A stretch of DNA of 64,000 nucleotides from Aureococcus anophagefferens (Eukaryota; Sar; Pelagophyceae; Pelagomonadales; Pelagomonadaceae), in NCBI RefSeq assembly GCF_000186865.1, contig NW_008705568.1:1339506-1403505 (forward strand). The letters run 5' to 3'. Under the pieces are notes generated by a model. The model made no database searches. It had not been told where the DNA came from and saw nothing but the letters and a program-made list of their open reading frames with translations. Below are positions 10,686 to 20,726 of this stretch, piece by piece. The position numbers and the translations under genes are program-made. Position 1 is the stretch's first letter. Each line of letters starts with the position of its first letter.

Positions 10686-11780
10686 ATGGCAAAGCACAAT
10701 CTGCGGCGCGCGCCGCTCGTGCTCGCATGGATGGCCTTGCAAGCCCGGGGCCTCGCGGAGCGGCGGCGCGTGCTGCAGGGCGGCGGCTGCGCAGCGGCCG
10801 CATCGCTCTGGCCCGGCGGCGCCGCCGCCGCCGCGCCGCTGCCGACCTGGGACCTGGGCAACGGCGTCGCGATGCCGACGCTGGCCCTGAACACCGTCGG
10901 GCTCACCGTCGAGTCGACGGAGCGCGCGGTGCTCGCGGCGCTCGACGCCGGCGTCTCGCACGTCGACTTCCACCCGGGCGTCGAGCGCGACGGCGTCGCG
11001 CGCGCGCTCCGGCGGGCGCCGCGGGGCTCGCTCTTCCTCACGACGAAGGTGCAGTCGCAGCAGGGGAACCCGGGCGTCAGTCCCGCGGCGGCCGCGGACC
11101 TGTGCCGCCGGCAGATCGACGCCGACCGGCGCGCGCTCGGCGTCGACGCATTGGACATGTGGCTCGTCCGCGATTCTCCGAACTGCGACGTCGTGCGGAG
11201 CCAGTGGGCCGTGCTCGAGGACGCGCGGCGGCGGGGGGCCGTGCGGGCCATCGGCACGGTCAACTTCTGCGAAGCGCAGCTCGACTGCCTCCTCGCGACG
11301 GCGGACGTCGCGCCCGCGGTCAACTACTACATGCTGCACGTGGGCATGGGCGCCGACGCGCACGGGCTCCGGTCCCACGGCGAGGCGCGCGGCGTCCGGA
11401 CCTTCGCCTACGGCGCGCTGGGGGAACCGGGGCCGAGCGCCGACCTCCTCGCGGACGGCCCCCTCGCGCGCGTCGGTGCCAAGTACGGCAAATCGCCCGA
11501 GGAGGTCGCGGTGCGCTGGCTCACGCAGATCGGCGTCGCCGTGTCCGCGCGGCCGACGACGCGCTTCGGCCTCGGCGTCAGCGCCTGCGACGGCGACGGC
11601 TCCTGCGCGGCCGGGCTCCGCAAGCGCGCGGCGACCTTCGACTGGACCCTGTCCAAGGCCGACGTCGCGGCGCTCTCGAAGCTCGCGGCGCCGGACTCGC
11701 CGACGCCCGCGCTCTTCTCCAAGGCCTGCAACCCGGACCTGGGCACGGGCAGCGCCAGGGACCCGCTCCGCGTGCTCTAA
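10686..11780 (+). CDS. Aldo/keto-reductase-like protein with degraded catalytic tetrad
   Basis: 364 residues. N-terminal hydrophobic/basic stretch with RR (possible targeting peptide), then an AKR barrel: LGNGVAMPTLALNTVG, SHVDFHPGVERDGVARAL, GSLFLTTKV, a 'VLEDARRRGAVRAIGTVNF' helix-strand, and KYGKSPEEVAVRWLTQIGVAV near the C-terminus. The catalytic Asp and Lys positions are present. The Tyr normally found a few residues after the Asp is replaced (FHPGV), and the motif around the fourth residue reads RDSPN instead of His-x-Pro. It may be a non-catalytic or altered AKR. Convergent with the GT31-sulfotransferase gene, stops 10 bp apart. Confidence 0.75.
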   Translation: MAKHNLRRAPLVLAWMALQARGLAERRRVLQGGGCAAAASLWPGGAAAAAPLPTWDLGNGVAMPTLALNTVGLTVESTERAVLAALDAGVSHVDFHPGVERDGVARALRRAPRGSLFLTTKVQSQQGNPGVSPAAAADLCRRQIDADRRALGVDALDMWLVRDSPNCDVVRSQWAVLEDARRRGAVRAIGTVNFCEAQLDCLLATADVAPAVNYYMLHVGMGADAHGLRSHGEARGVRTFAYGALGEPGPSADLLADGPLARVGAKYGKSPEEVAVRWLTQIGVAVSARPTTRFGLGVSACDGDGSCAAGLRKRAATFDWTLSKADVAALSKLAAPDSPTPALFSKACNPDLGTGSARDPLRVL

Positions 11781-11790
11781 AAAGCGGCGA

Positions 11791-14202
11791 TTACCCGCCG
11801 AGGCACCGATCGCACGCGGGCCAGGACGCGTTCGCGCACCACGGCTCCGCGCAGGTCCGCCGCCAGGGCTCGGGCGGCAGCGCGAGCCCCGCGGCGGCGA
11901 GGATGCGCGCCGACGCGTTGGCGACGTCGGCGACGTAGGCGTCGAAGGGCAGCTCGAGCCGGGGCCGGCCCGCGCGGTCGAGCGCCTCGCGCGCGAAGCG
12001 GAAGCGCGCGGCGACCCTGCGCTCGTAGTCGCGCGTCGCCGCGTCGGGCCGGCAGGCGTCCTTCGCCGCCGCGTGGGCGTCCGGCGTGTGGCCCCAGTCG
12101 CCGTGGGCCCGCGCGTTGTCGAGGGAGCAGCGCGCGGCCGCGGCGTCGCGCTCGAGGAGCACCGCGGCGACGCCCGGCGCCGTCACGAGCTCCGCGAACT
12201 TGGGGTCGCGGTCGCCCTCGACGAAGTTGTCGACGTGGAGCTTCAACGCGACGACGCAGGTGTCGCCGCAGGCGTCGCGCACGACGGCGGGCCGCGATTC
12301 GCAGAACTTGGCCCGCGCGGCCGTCGCGTCGCCGAGCCAGTCGTCGTGGCCGAGGCCCTTCTTCGGCCGCCCGCGTTTCAGCACCGTCGGCAGGTCCAGG
12401 AAGTCGCTCGGGTGGCTGCCCTTGGCGTACTTGGGGAAGCCGGACGGGAACTTGTCGTAGTGGAGCAGCTCGTTGAACGACGCGCCGCACGGGTGGTCGC
12501 CGACGACCTCGGCCGCCTCCGTGGACGCGGACCGCCGCGTGGAGACGACGACGACGAGCTCGGCGGCCGCGCCGCCCAGGGTCCAGGGCGCCCCGGCGGC
12601 CCGCGCGACGCCGCCGGCGGACGCGAGGCGCCGCCGCGGTGGCCCGTCGGCGCCGCGGGGCCGGTCGAGCTCTCTGAGCAGCGCCGCGTAGGGCCCGCCG
12701 CTCCGGATGCCCGCCGCCGCCGCCCCGAGCACGCGCCGGCAGTCCGGCTCGTCGAGCACGGTGCGGTCGTCCGCGCGGGGCAGCGCGCCCGCGAGGTCGC
12801 CGGTCGCGGCCTCCTCCGCGTGCAATTTTCGGAAGACGTCGCCCGGCTTCGCGTTCTTCGGCGCCTGCGTGGCAATCAAATCTTCAACCCGACTTCAATG
12901 TGCGCGTATGCGACATCTTCGACGCAAGATCTTGAGCAGCGCTTCGAGAACTCGACGAGAGCAATCGATCCGTCCAAAAATCAGCCGAATCGACTTCGAT
13001 GTGACCGAGCTCGAGAGGTTTGAAGTTTTCGCTGGACGGGGCGTTCCACTGGTTGATTTCCACACAGTTCGGCGCGTGCGCGGTCACGGGCCCCGGCGGC
13101 GGCACGCCGCAGGGCCGGTCCCGCCGCAGGAAGCCCAGGGCCTTTTGTTTCCGCGCGACCTTGGTCAGCGGCGCGCCGCCGACCTGGGCAGCAAAAGGGT
13201 GATTCAACGTCGCTTCAACGTGAGTGTTCCGCGCGCGCGCGTTCCGAGAGAAGCATCCACGCTTCGAGACCGTTCCGAGAGATGATCGCTCGTCCAAAAA
13301 TCAGCCGAAACGAGTGAAAAATGGCCGAGATCGAAGCCTTTGAAGTTGGGAATTTCGCTCTCTTTTGCTGCCCTGCCGCCGACGGCGTTGTTCCGCACGT
13401 CGTCGTAGGCCACGTAGAACGACGGCGGCAGGGGCAGGAAGTTCGGCGACGCGCGGAACTCGACGCCGTCCTCGGCGAGGCAGTGGGGCAGCAGCTTGTC
13501 GCTCTGCGGGAAGGCCTCGCTGAACTCGCCGCGGCGCTGGAGGCACCGCGTCGGGCACGCGCCGCCCGCGAGCAGGCCCCGGCGGCCGAAGAGCCAGCCG
13601 CCGCCGCCGCAGAGCCGCGCGCCGAGGTCGCTGCGGCCGTGGACCTCGGCGCAGGGCGCGCCCCAGTAGGCCCGCGCGTCCGGCAGGGCCGCGACGTAGC
13701 GCCGCAGGGCGCCCGCCGCGAGGTACGCGTCGTCGTCGAGCGTCAGCGCCCATCGGAAGGGCCGCCGCGCGGCGAGCCAGGCGGCGAACTGCAGCCCCAC
13801 GGGCCAGCGGAGCTGGGCGAGCTCGTAGCCGTTGGCTTTCGACGCCTCGTAGCGGGCCTGCCGCGGGAAGGCGCCCCACGCGCCCGGGGGCAGCCCTGCG
13901 AGCCGTAATGTCACCGTGGGGACCGTACCGTCGCTGCCGCAGGCGTCGGAGAGCAGCACGAGCGACGCGGACACGCGGCGGCCCCAGGTCGGCAGGATCA
14001 TGGCGCCGACGCGCTTCTTCCACGTCGCCTGGCCCGTGACGACCATGACGAGCAGCTCGCTCGCGTCGAGGCGGCCCGTCCAGGCTTCGACGTCGCCGCC
14101 GCAGGCGCTCCAGAGCCGCGGGCACGTGCCGTTCGTCCCCGCGTCCCAGTCGTCCGCCGCGGACGCGAGCGCGAAGGCCGCGAGAACGGATGCGCGAAGC
14201 AT
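11791..14202 (-). CDS. GT31/fringe-like glycosyltransferase fused to a sulfotransferase-like domain
   Basis: Exons 14202-13384, 13183-13076 and 12864-11791 give 666 residues, every exon a whole number of codons. Signal peptide MLRASVLAAFALASA. The N-half resembles fringe/core-1 type beta-1,3-glycosyltransferases: WKKRVGAMILPTWGRR, metal-binding DDDAY in FRWALTLDDDAYLAAGAL, WGAPC, GGGGWLFGRRGLLAGG, EDGVEFRASPNFLPLPP. The C-half carries a PAPS-type pattern: VVVVSTRRSAS (phosphate loop), VVALKLHVDNF, and a VLLERDAAAARCSLDNARAHGDW 3'-phosphate region. Probably a Golgi enzyme making and sulfating a glycan; acceptor unknown. Both introns are introners, one of each family. Confidence 0.8.
12865..13067 (-). 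mobile_element. Introner element, family B (203 bp)
   Basis: Ends CTGCGTGGCAATC / GATTTCCACACAG. Perfect target duplication TTCGGCGC (gene sense GCGCCGAA) at 12857-12864 and 13068-13075. Intron 13075-12865 uses a GC donor. Joins ...PVTAH|APKNAKPGD. Confidence 0.93.
13184..13375 (-). mobile_element. Introner element, family A (192 bp)
   Basis: Ends CTGGGCAGCAAAAG / CTTTTGCTGCCCTG. Target duplication CCGCCGAC (gene sense GTCGGCGG) at 13176-13183 and 13376-13383. GT-AG intron 13383-13184, 200 nt, phase 0, joining VRNNA|VGGAPLTK. Confidence 0.95.
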
Positions 14203-14329
14203 TGCTATTCACGGCGCCATCGCGATGGGATGCCAGTTGTGAAGTTCACGAAAAATGGTTTGACTTTCAAGCTGCATATCGATCCGTATGGGCCCGGACC
14301 TGCGCGCCTAGCTCGTAGGGCTAGGCACG

Positions 14330-17300
14330 ATGGACGCGGCGACGCTCGTGCTCGAGCCGCTGAAACGCGCGTCGACGAGCTCGTCGCGCCACACGGACGA
14401 CGGTTCGTCGCCCGCCGACGCCGTCGCCGTCGACGGGAGCCGCTGCGTGCTGGGCCGCGCCGGCGGCGACTCCGTCGTGGCCGGCGTGACGACGCTCAAC
14501 GTGTCGCGGGAGCAGGTCGCGCTCGAGCGGTGCGAGGGCGGCTGGCGCGCGACGCAGCGGGGCATGAACCCGTCCTGCGTGATCGCGGACGACGGCGTCC
14601 ACGTGCTGCGCCGCGGCGAGTCGCGGCTCCTCCAGGACGGCGACGACGTCGTCCTCGACGGCAACTCGCTCATGGGCCGCGTGCGCAAGCAGGGCGGCTT
14701 CTGCGACGGCTTCCGCGTGCGGACGCGCGCGCCCGAGCCCGCGAGCCTCCTCGCGGCGAAGGACGCGGAGATCCGCGAACTGAAGCGGAAGCTCGAGGAG
14801 GCCGCGCGGCGGCCGCCGCGGCCCACGGTCATCCCGCGCGACGAGACGCCGCCGCCCGCCGTGGCCGTCCGGGCGACGGTCGTCGGCGGCGCGGACGCGT
14901 CGGTCGAGGCGCGGCCCCTCGCGGGCGAGACCGTCGGCGACCTCCGGCGGTCGCTCGCGGCCACGACGGGGCTCGCGCCGCCCTTCAAGGTCATCTTCCG
15001 CCAGCGCGTGCTCGACGACGACGCCGCGACGCTCGAGGGCGTCGGGCTCGTCGAGGACGCGGCCGTCGTCGTCGTCGCGGCGCCCTTCAGGGTCCGCGCG
15101 AGGGTCGTCGGCGGCGCCGAAGTCGCGGTCGACGCGCAGCGGACGCACGCCGTCGCGGCGCTCAAGGCGGCCATCGCCGGCGCGGCGGCGCTGACCGCGC
15201 CCTTCACGGTCATCTTCCGCCAGCGGCCGCTCGCCGACGACGCCGCGACGCTCGCCGACGAGGGCTTCGACGGCGACGCGGACGTCGTCGTCGTCGCCGC
15301 GCGCGCGGCGCCGCGGCCCGCGCGCTTCCGCTTCGCGGCGACGAACGCCGCGGTCGACGCCGACGCGCGCGCCGGCGCGACGGTCCGCGACGTCCTCGCG
15401 GCGACGCCGGGCTGCGCGGGCCACGCCGCGTCCTTCGGAGGGCGGCCGCTCGACCCCGACGCGCGCTGGGCCGACCTCGGCCTCGCCGGCGGCGCGGTCG
15501 TCGACCTCGCGGCGGCCCCGGCGGCGCCCTTCGCGGTCACGGTGAGGACGGCCGCGGGCGACGTCCGCGTCGAAACCGCGGCGGACGACGCCGTCGACGC
15601 CGTCGTCGCCCGCGTCGACGGCTGCGCGGGCCTCGTCTTCGCGGGCGCGCGCCTCGACGGGGCCGCGCCCCTGTCGCACTACAACGTCCAGAAGGGCCAC
15701 GTGCTCCTCGCCGTGCCCGCGGCGGCGCCGGCCGACGCGCGGCGCGGCCTCCTCGACAGCTCCGACGACGACGACGACGGCGCCGCCGCCGCCGACGGCG
15801 CCGACGACGCCGACGACGCCGCGGCCGCCGCGCCGCCGCCCGCGGCCGCCGCGCCGCCGCCGGCCGCGCCGCCGCCGGCCGCGCCGCCACCGGCCGCGCC
15901 GTCGCGCTGGCCCCTCGCGGGCGCGCGCAAGGTCTTCGCCGTGTTCTCGCGGAACTGCCCGCCGAAGCTCTGCGCGATCCTCGGCGAGCTCCCGTGTGGA
16001 ATTCAAATCTTCAACCCGACTTCAATGTGAGATTGTTCGACGGTTTGGACACAAGCTCTTCGGCTGCGCTTCGAGAGCTCAGCGAAAGCCATCGGTTCGT
16101 CCAAAAATCAGCCGAATCGACTTCGATTCGACCGAGCTAGAGAGGTGTGAAGTTTGGTCAGGACCGCCCACACCAGTGGTTGCATTCCTCACAGGCAAGC
16201 TCGTCGAGGACCTCGGCGGGTCCGTGGACTGCGCCGTCAGCGGCGACCGCTACGACGCCGCGCGCATCGGGCGGGACCGCGGCGGCTGCGGCGTCTCGCG
16301 GCGGACGACGCACGTCATCGTGAGCGACGACGAGGCGCGGCGCCAGCTCCGGTGCCGCGACGGCGGCCCGGGGCGGCGCCGGGAGCTGCTGGCCTACCTC
16401 GGCTTCGACCCGGCGGGCGGCGACGCCGGCGACCGGCTCTGGTTCGTGTCCCAGGGCTGGGCGCACGCGTCGCGCGGCGGCCGCGCCGACCTGTGTGGAA
16501 ATCAACCACTGGTTTGGGGGGTCCCAACCGAACTTCAGAACTCTCTATCTCGGTCAAATCGAAGTCGATTCGGCTGATTTTTGGACGAATCGATTGCTCT
16601 CATCGAGTTCTCGAAGCACAGCAGAAAGCCTCGCGTCGAAACGGTCGCATACGCGCACATTGAAGTCGGGTTGAAGATTTGATTTCCACACAGGCGCCGA
16701 CGAGCGCGACTTCCTCGCGACGCCGGGCCTCGCGCCGTCGGCGCTGCCGGAGCCCGTCGCCGCGGACGCACCGCCGCCGGCGGCGGCGCCCGCGGAGGTC
16801 GGCGCGGCGACGAAGCACGCGCTGGCCGCGATCCGGCGCGACGCGGAGGAGGCGGCCGGCGACGTTGAAGCGCGGCGCGCGGCGCGCGACGCGGGCGCGG
16901 CGACGCTCGAGGAGCTCCGGCCGTCGGCGCGCTACACGGGCCTGCGGCGCCTCGAGGGGCCGGCCAAGGCCTGGCGACCGGACGGCGACCGGCCGCGCGC
17001 GCACCGGCCGGCGAATACGAGGGCTTTGGACGCGTCCTTGGGCGACGCCGCGCGGCTCGAGGTCGACGTCGGCGGCGAGGCCGCGCTGCTCCGGGGCCCG
17101 TCGGTGCGCCTCGCGGACTACCTCGCGCTCTGCGCGCACGTCCGGGGCCTCGGCGGCGCGCCGCCGAGCGACCGCGTCGCCCCCGTCTTCGTCTTCTCGC
17201 GCGGCCGCGCCGAGTCGCCCTACGTGGACCAGGACCGGCCCCTGGCGCTGGGCGGCCACGCGCCGGGCCGGCTGCGCCACGTCTGGGTCGTCGTCGTGGA

Positions 17301-19592
17301 CCCGGAGGAGCTCGAGGCGTACGCGTCGCGGCACCCGGACGCGCTCTTTCTGGCGCTCCCGCGAGCCGGCCGCGCGGTCGGCTACGCGCGGTCCGTCGCC
17401 CAGCGCGTCTGCTCCGTCGGCGCCACGGCCTGCGGCTTCTACTGGAGCGTCGACGACAACGTCGTGCGCTTCCAGAAGTGGGTCGCGACGCGCCAGGGGG
17501 GACGGGCCGAGGAGCGGCCGTCGGCCGACTTCTCCAAGTATCTCGAGGCGCTCCTCTACGCGCAGAACCTGCCCGACGCCGCCGAGTACGCGGAGATCGG
17601 CTTCCTGCGGCAGCGCGGCACGGCGGTCTGCGTGCGCCAGGCCCACGCGACGAACGTGCTCTCCGTCTACAAGTGCCTCTTGTTGAACAACGGCCTCTTA
17701 AGAAGCAAGTCCGTCGCCTACAACCCCGTGCTCAGCCGCTTCGAGGACATCGCTCTATCGCACGCCGCCGTCGCCGCGGGCCTGAAGACGCTCAAGTGCT
17801 ACGGCTACTCCTACACGGCGGCGAACCTGCAGCGCGGCGGCTGCCAGGGCGGGACGAGAGCGCGACATGCCCGACTTCAAAGGCTCCGATCTCGGCCGTG
17901 TTCCACTCGTTTCGGCTGATTTTTGGACGAGCGATCATCTCTCGGAACGGTCTCGAAGCGTGGCTGCTTTTTCCGGAACGCGCGCGCGCGGCACACGCAC
18001 GTTGAAGCGACGTTGAATCTCCCAGGCGGCTGCGCGAGCCTCCGGTTCCACCTCCGCGGCGACCACGGGCTGACGCGCGACGACGTCGCGGAGCCCCTCG
18101 CGCGCACGGGGCCCGTCGCGCCGGACGTCGAGCGCGAGGTGCGGACCATCGTCGACTGGGTCCAGTCCTGGGTCGACCGGGAGAGCTCCGACGTCGCCGG
18201 CGGCGAGCTCGTCGAGGCCGGCCGCGACGCCGTCGAGCTCGGCGACTCCGCCTTCGCGCTCGCGGACTGGGCGCCGGCGAGGCGCTGCGGCGGCGTCGAC
18301 CTGGCCAAAACGACGTTCCGCAGCGAGCTCCTGCCCCACCAGTGGCGCGCGCTCGAGTTCCTCCGCGCCGCGGAGACGGACGCGGCGTTTCGGAGCCGGT
18401 GCCGCGCAGGGCGGGACAAGAGAGATTCAACGTCGCTTCAACATGAGTGTTCCGCGCGCGCGCGTTCCGGAAACAGCACCCACGCTTCGAGAGCGCTCCG
18501 AGGGATGATCGCTCGTCCAAAAATCAGCCGAAACGAGCGGAACACGACCGAGATAGGAGCCTTTGAAGTTGGGAATTTCGCACCCTTTTCCTGCCCAGGT
18601 GCCGCGGCGCCGTCTTAGGCGACGAGCCGGGCCTGGGCAAGACCGTCGTGACGCTCGCCGTGCTCGCGCTCCAGGACGGGGGGTCGAAGACGCTCGTCGT
18701 CGCGCCCAAGTCCATCGTGCTCCAGTGGATCGCGGAGGCGGAGAAGCACCTCGCCGTGTGGAAACCAACCGCTGGTTTGGGTGGTCCTGACCAACTTGAG
18801 AATTCTCTCGCTCGGTCACATCGAAGTCGATTCGGCTGATTTTTGGACGAATCGATTGCCCTTGTCGAGCTCTCGAAGTCCGGCCGAAGAGCTTGTGTCA
18901 AAACATTCGAATACGCGCACGTTGAAGTCGGGTGGAAGATTTGGTTTCCACGCAGGCACCTCGGCGACGCCGACGCGCGGCCGCTCGACGACGCGGCGGA
19001 CTGCGGCTTCTGGGGCGCCGCGGGCCGGCGGCACGTGTTACGGGTGGCGACCTACGCCTTCGCGACGCGCCACGCGGCGCGGCTCCGCGGCCTCTTCGAC
19101 CGCGTCGTCTTCGACGAGGCGCACTGCCTGCGGAACGAGAAGACGCGGCGCCACGCGGCGCTCCTCGACGTGGCCAGGCACGCGCCCGTCGTCCACTGCC
19201 TCACGGGCACGCCCGTGGTCAACGCGTCGACGGACGTGCTGAGCCTCTTCCGGGTCCTGGGCTACGGCGGCCCGCGGCCCGGCCGCGCGGCGCTCCGGGG
19301 GCTCTCGGCGCGGCTCATGCTGCGGCGGCGGCGCTGCGACCCGGCGCCCGACGGCGGGCCGCTCGTGCGGCTCCCGGAGAAGCGCGAGGAGGACGTCGTC
19401 GTGCCCTTCGCGACGGCGCGGGAGCGGCGGCGCTACGACCGGCTCCTCGACGACGCGCGGCGCGAGCTCACGCGCGAGCGGGCCGACGCGGGCGCGGCGC
19501 GCGCGGCCGCGCTCGTCTACCTGCAGAAGCTCTGCCTCGCCTGCCTCTTCGACGCCGACGACGTCGCCGGCGAGGAGGAGGTCGACGCGGAG

Positions 19593-19627
<35 letters not shown>

Positions 19628-20273
19628 CGCGCGCGGGAAGCGGCGGCGGCCCGACGCGGCGCCCGCGCGGTCGACCAAGGTCGGGGCGCTCCTCGCCGTG
19701 CTCCGGCGGCCCCGCGTCGAGCGCGCCCTCGTCTTCTCGCGCTTCGCGTCCTTCCTGCGGGCCGCGGAGGCCGCCGCCGCCGCCGCGGGCCTCCGGACGC
19801 TGCGCATCGACGGCGCCGTGTCGCTGGCCGCGCGCCAGGCCGCGTGCGAGCGCTTCCAGCGCCGCGACGCGCGGGGCAACGTGGCGCTCTTCATCACCAT
19901 CGGCGCCGGCGGCGAGGGGCTCAACCTCACGGCCGCGGACGCGGTCGTCCTCTGCGAGCCCTACTGGAACGAGCCCGTCGAGGACCAGGCGGTCGCGCGC
20001 GCGCACCGCATCGGCCGCGCGCGGCCCCTGGACGTCGTCCGCCTCCACATCGAGAAGACCGTCGAGGTGCCCATCGCCAAGCTGAAGCGCGACAAGGCCG
20101 CCGACGCCGCGCGGTTCCTCGACGCGGACGACGACGACGACGGCGCCGCGGACCGCCGCGCCAAGTCCCGGTCGCTCTCCATCGCCCAGCTGCGCGTCCT
20201 CTTCGACCTCGACGACGCCATGGACGAGTCGCCGGACCCCGTCGCGAGCCTCGAGAGCGCGGCGAGCGCCTAA
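14330..20273 (+). CDS. FHA - 4x ubiquitin-like - BRCT - GREB1/JGT-like glycosyltransferase - SNF2 helicase fusion
   Basis: Exons 14330-15983, 16195-16482, 16694-17836, 18026-18398, 18599-18745 and 18956-20273 total 4,923 nt (1,640 residues). FHA at about residues 35-125 (CVLGRAGG..LNVSREQVALE). Four ubiquitin-like units lie at about 183-470, the last reading LVFAGARLDGAAPLSHYNVQ. An acidic/Pro-Ala linker is followed by BRCT (KVFAVFSRN..LGKLVEDLGGSVDCAVS..THVIVSDDEA) spanning intron 1. A GT-A-like domain lies at about 805-1010 (APVFVFSRGRAESP, HVWVVVVDPEELEAY, RAVGYARSVAQ, YWSVDDNVVRFQKW), resembling the glycosyltransferases of GREB1 and base-J synthesis. SNF2 motor from about 1125: LLPHQWRALEFL, LGDEPGLGKTV, FDEAH, AGGEGLNLTAAD, QAVARAHRIGR. 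Likely a nuclear chromatin or repair factor. The glycosyltransferase assignment is inference; FHA, Ub-like, BRCT and SNF2 are clear. All five introns are introners. Confidence 0.88.
15992..16194 (+). mobile_element. Introner element, family B, reverse orientation (203 bp)
   Basis: Ends CCGTGTGGAATTCAA / TTGCATTCCTCACAG. Target copies GCGAGCTC (15984-15991) and GCAAGCTC (16195-16202), one mismatch. GC-AG intron within the BRCT coding region, restoring CAILG|KLVEDLGG. Confidence 0.92.
16491..16693 (+). mobile_element. Introner element, family B (203 bp), archetype
   Basis: Perfect 15-bp TIRs CTGTGTGGAAATCAA / TTGATTTCCACACAG and a perfect 8-bp target duplication GCGCCGAC at 16483-16490 and 16694-16701. 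GC-AG intron of 211 nt, phase 1, restoring SRGGRADERDFL. Confidence 0.96.
17845..18025 (+). mobile_element. Introner element, family A with truncated right TIR (181 bp)
   Basis: Left end CAGGGCGGGACGAGAG. The right end is shortened to ATCTCCCAG, about 11 bp of the TIR lost, but the CAG acceptor survives. Target duplication GCGGCTGC at 17837-17844 and 18026-18033. GC-AG intron between the glycosyltransferase-like and SNF2 regions. Confidence 0.93.
18407..18598 (+). mobile_element. Introner element, family A, reverse orientation (192 bp)
   Basis: Ends CAGGGCGGGACAAGAG / CCTTTTCCTGCCCAG. Target duplication GTGCCGCG at 18399-18406 and 18599-18606. GT-AG intron of 200 nt. The splice restores RSRCRGAVLGDEPGLGKT, the SNF2 Walker A region. 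Confidence 0.95.
18754..18955 (+). mobile_element. Introner element, family B (202 bp)
   Basis: Ends CCGTGTGGAAACCAA / TTGGTTTCCACGCAG. Target duplication GCACCTCG at 18746-18753 and 18956-18963. GC-AG intron, joining EAEKHL|GDADARPLDD. The exon between this and the preceding introner is 147 nt. Confidence 0.95.
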
Positions 20274-20726
20274 CTTGCGTGTTGTGTGGCTCCGACGCGC
20301 GCTTCCGACGAGTCGCGGGCCCGCGCGCGCGGCGCGAAGCTCGGAGGCGGCGCGAGACCGGCCACTTGTGCAGAGCTTACGATAATTCTCCACAGCTTCA
20401 CCCTACTTGAGTAGCGCATTCCCAGGTAGGCGACACCCCCCCAGGCGCACCCCGCCTACAGCTTTGTATTATTATTATTATTATGGGTTTGTAAGCGCTC
20501 CGCGCGCGCGTCGCCGGGCTCGACGACGCCGCCGCGACGGTCAAGCTCCGGTCGTAGGACGCGGATCTACGACCCCTTTCCTCACACATCGTTCCTCCGA
20601 AGTCCCGGCCCCTTTGGAGGCCAGCACCCAGCGCCGACGCGTGCGGTAGTACGAGTGTATATACACTTGGGGGGCACGCGGGAGTCGATTTATCGAATTT
20701 ATCGAGTCCATAGCCTAGGTAGTAGG
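20274..20726. other. Intergenic region with (ATT)n microsatellite
   Basis: About 450 bp between two convergent genes. It holds a short (ATT)n run at about 20465-20483 and an AT-rich segment (gtgtatatacactt) near 20655. No ORF, RNA gene or repeat family could be supported. Confidence 0.6.

Noticed and set aside
16679..17686. Arg/Ser-rich plus-strand ORF over the fusion gene
   Set aside because: Wrong frame: the frame continuing from the spliced BRCT exon is fully open and carries the conserved glycosyltransferase-like motifs.
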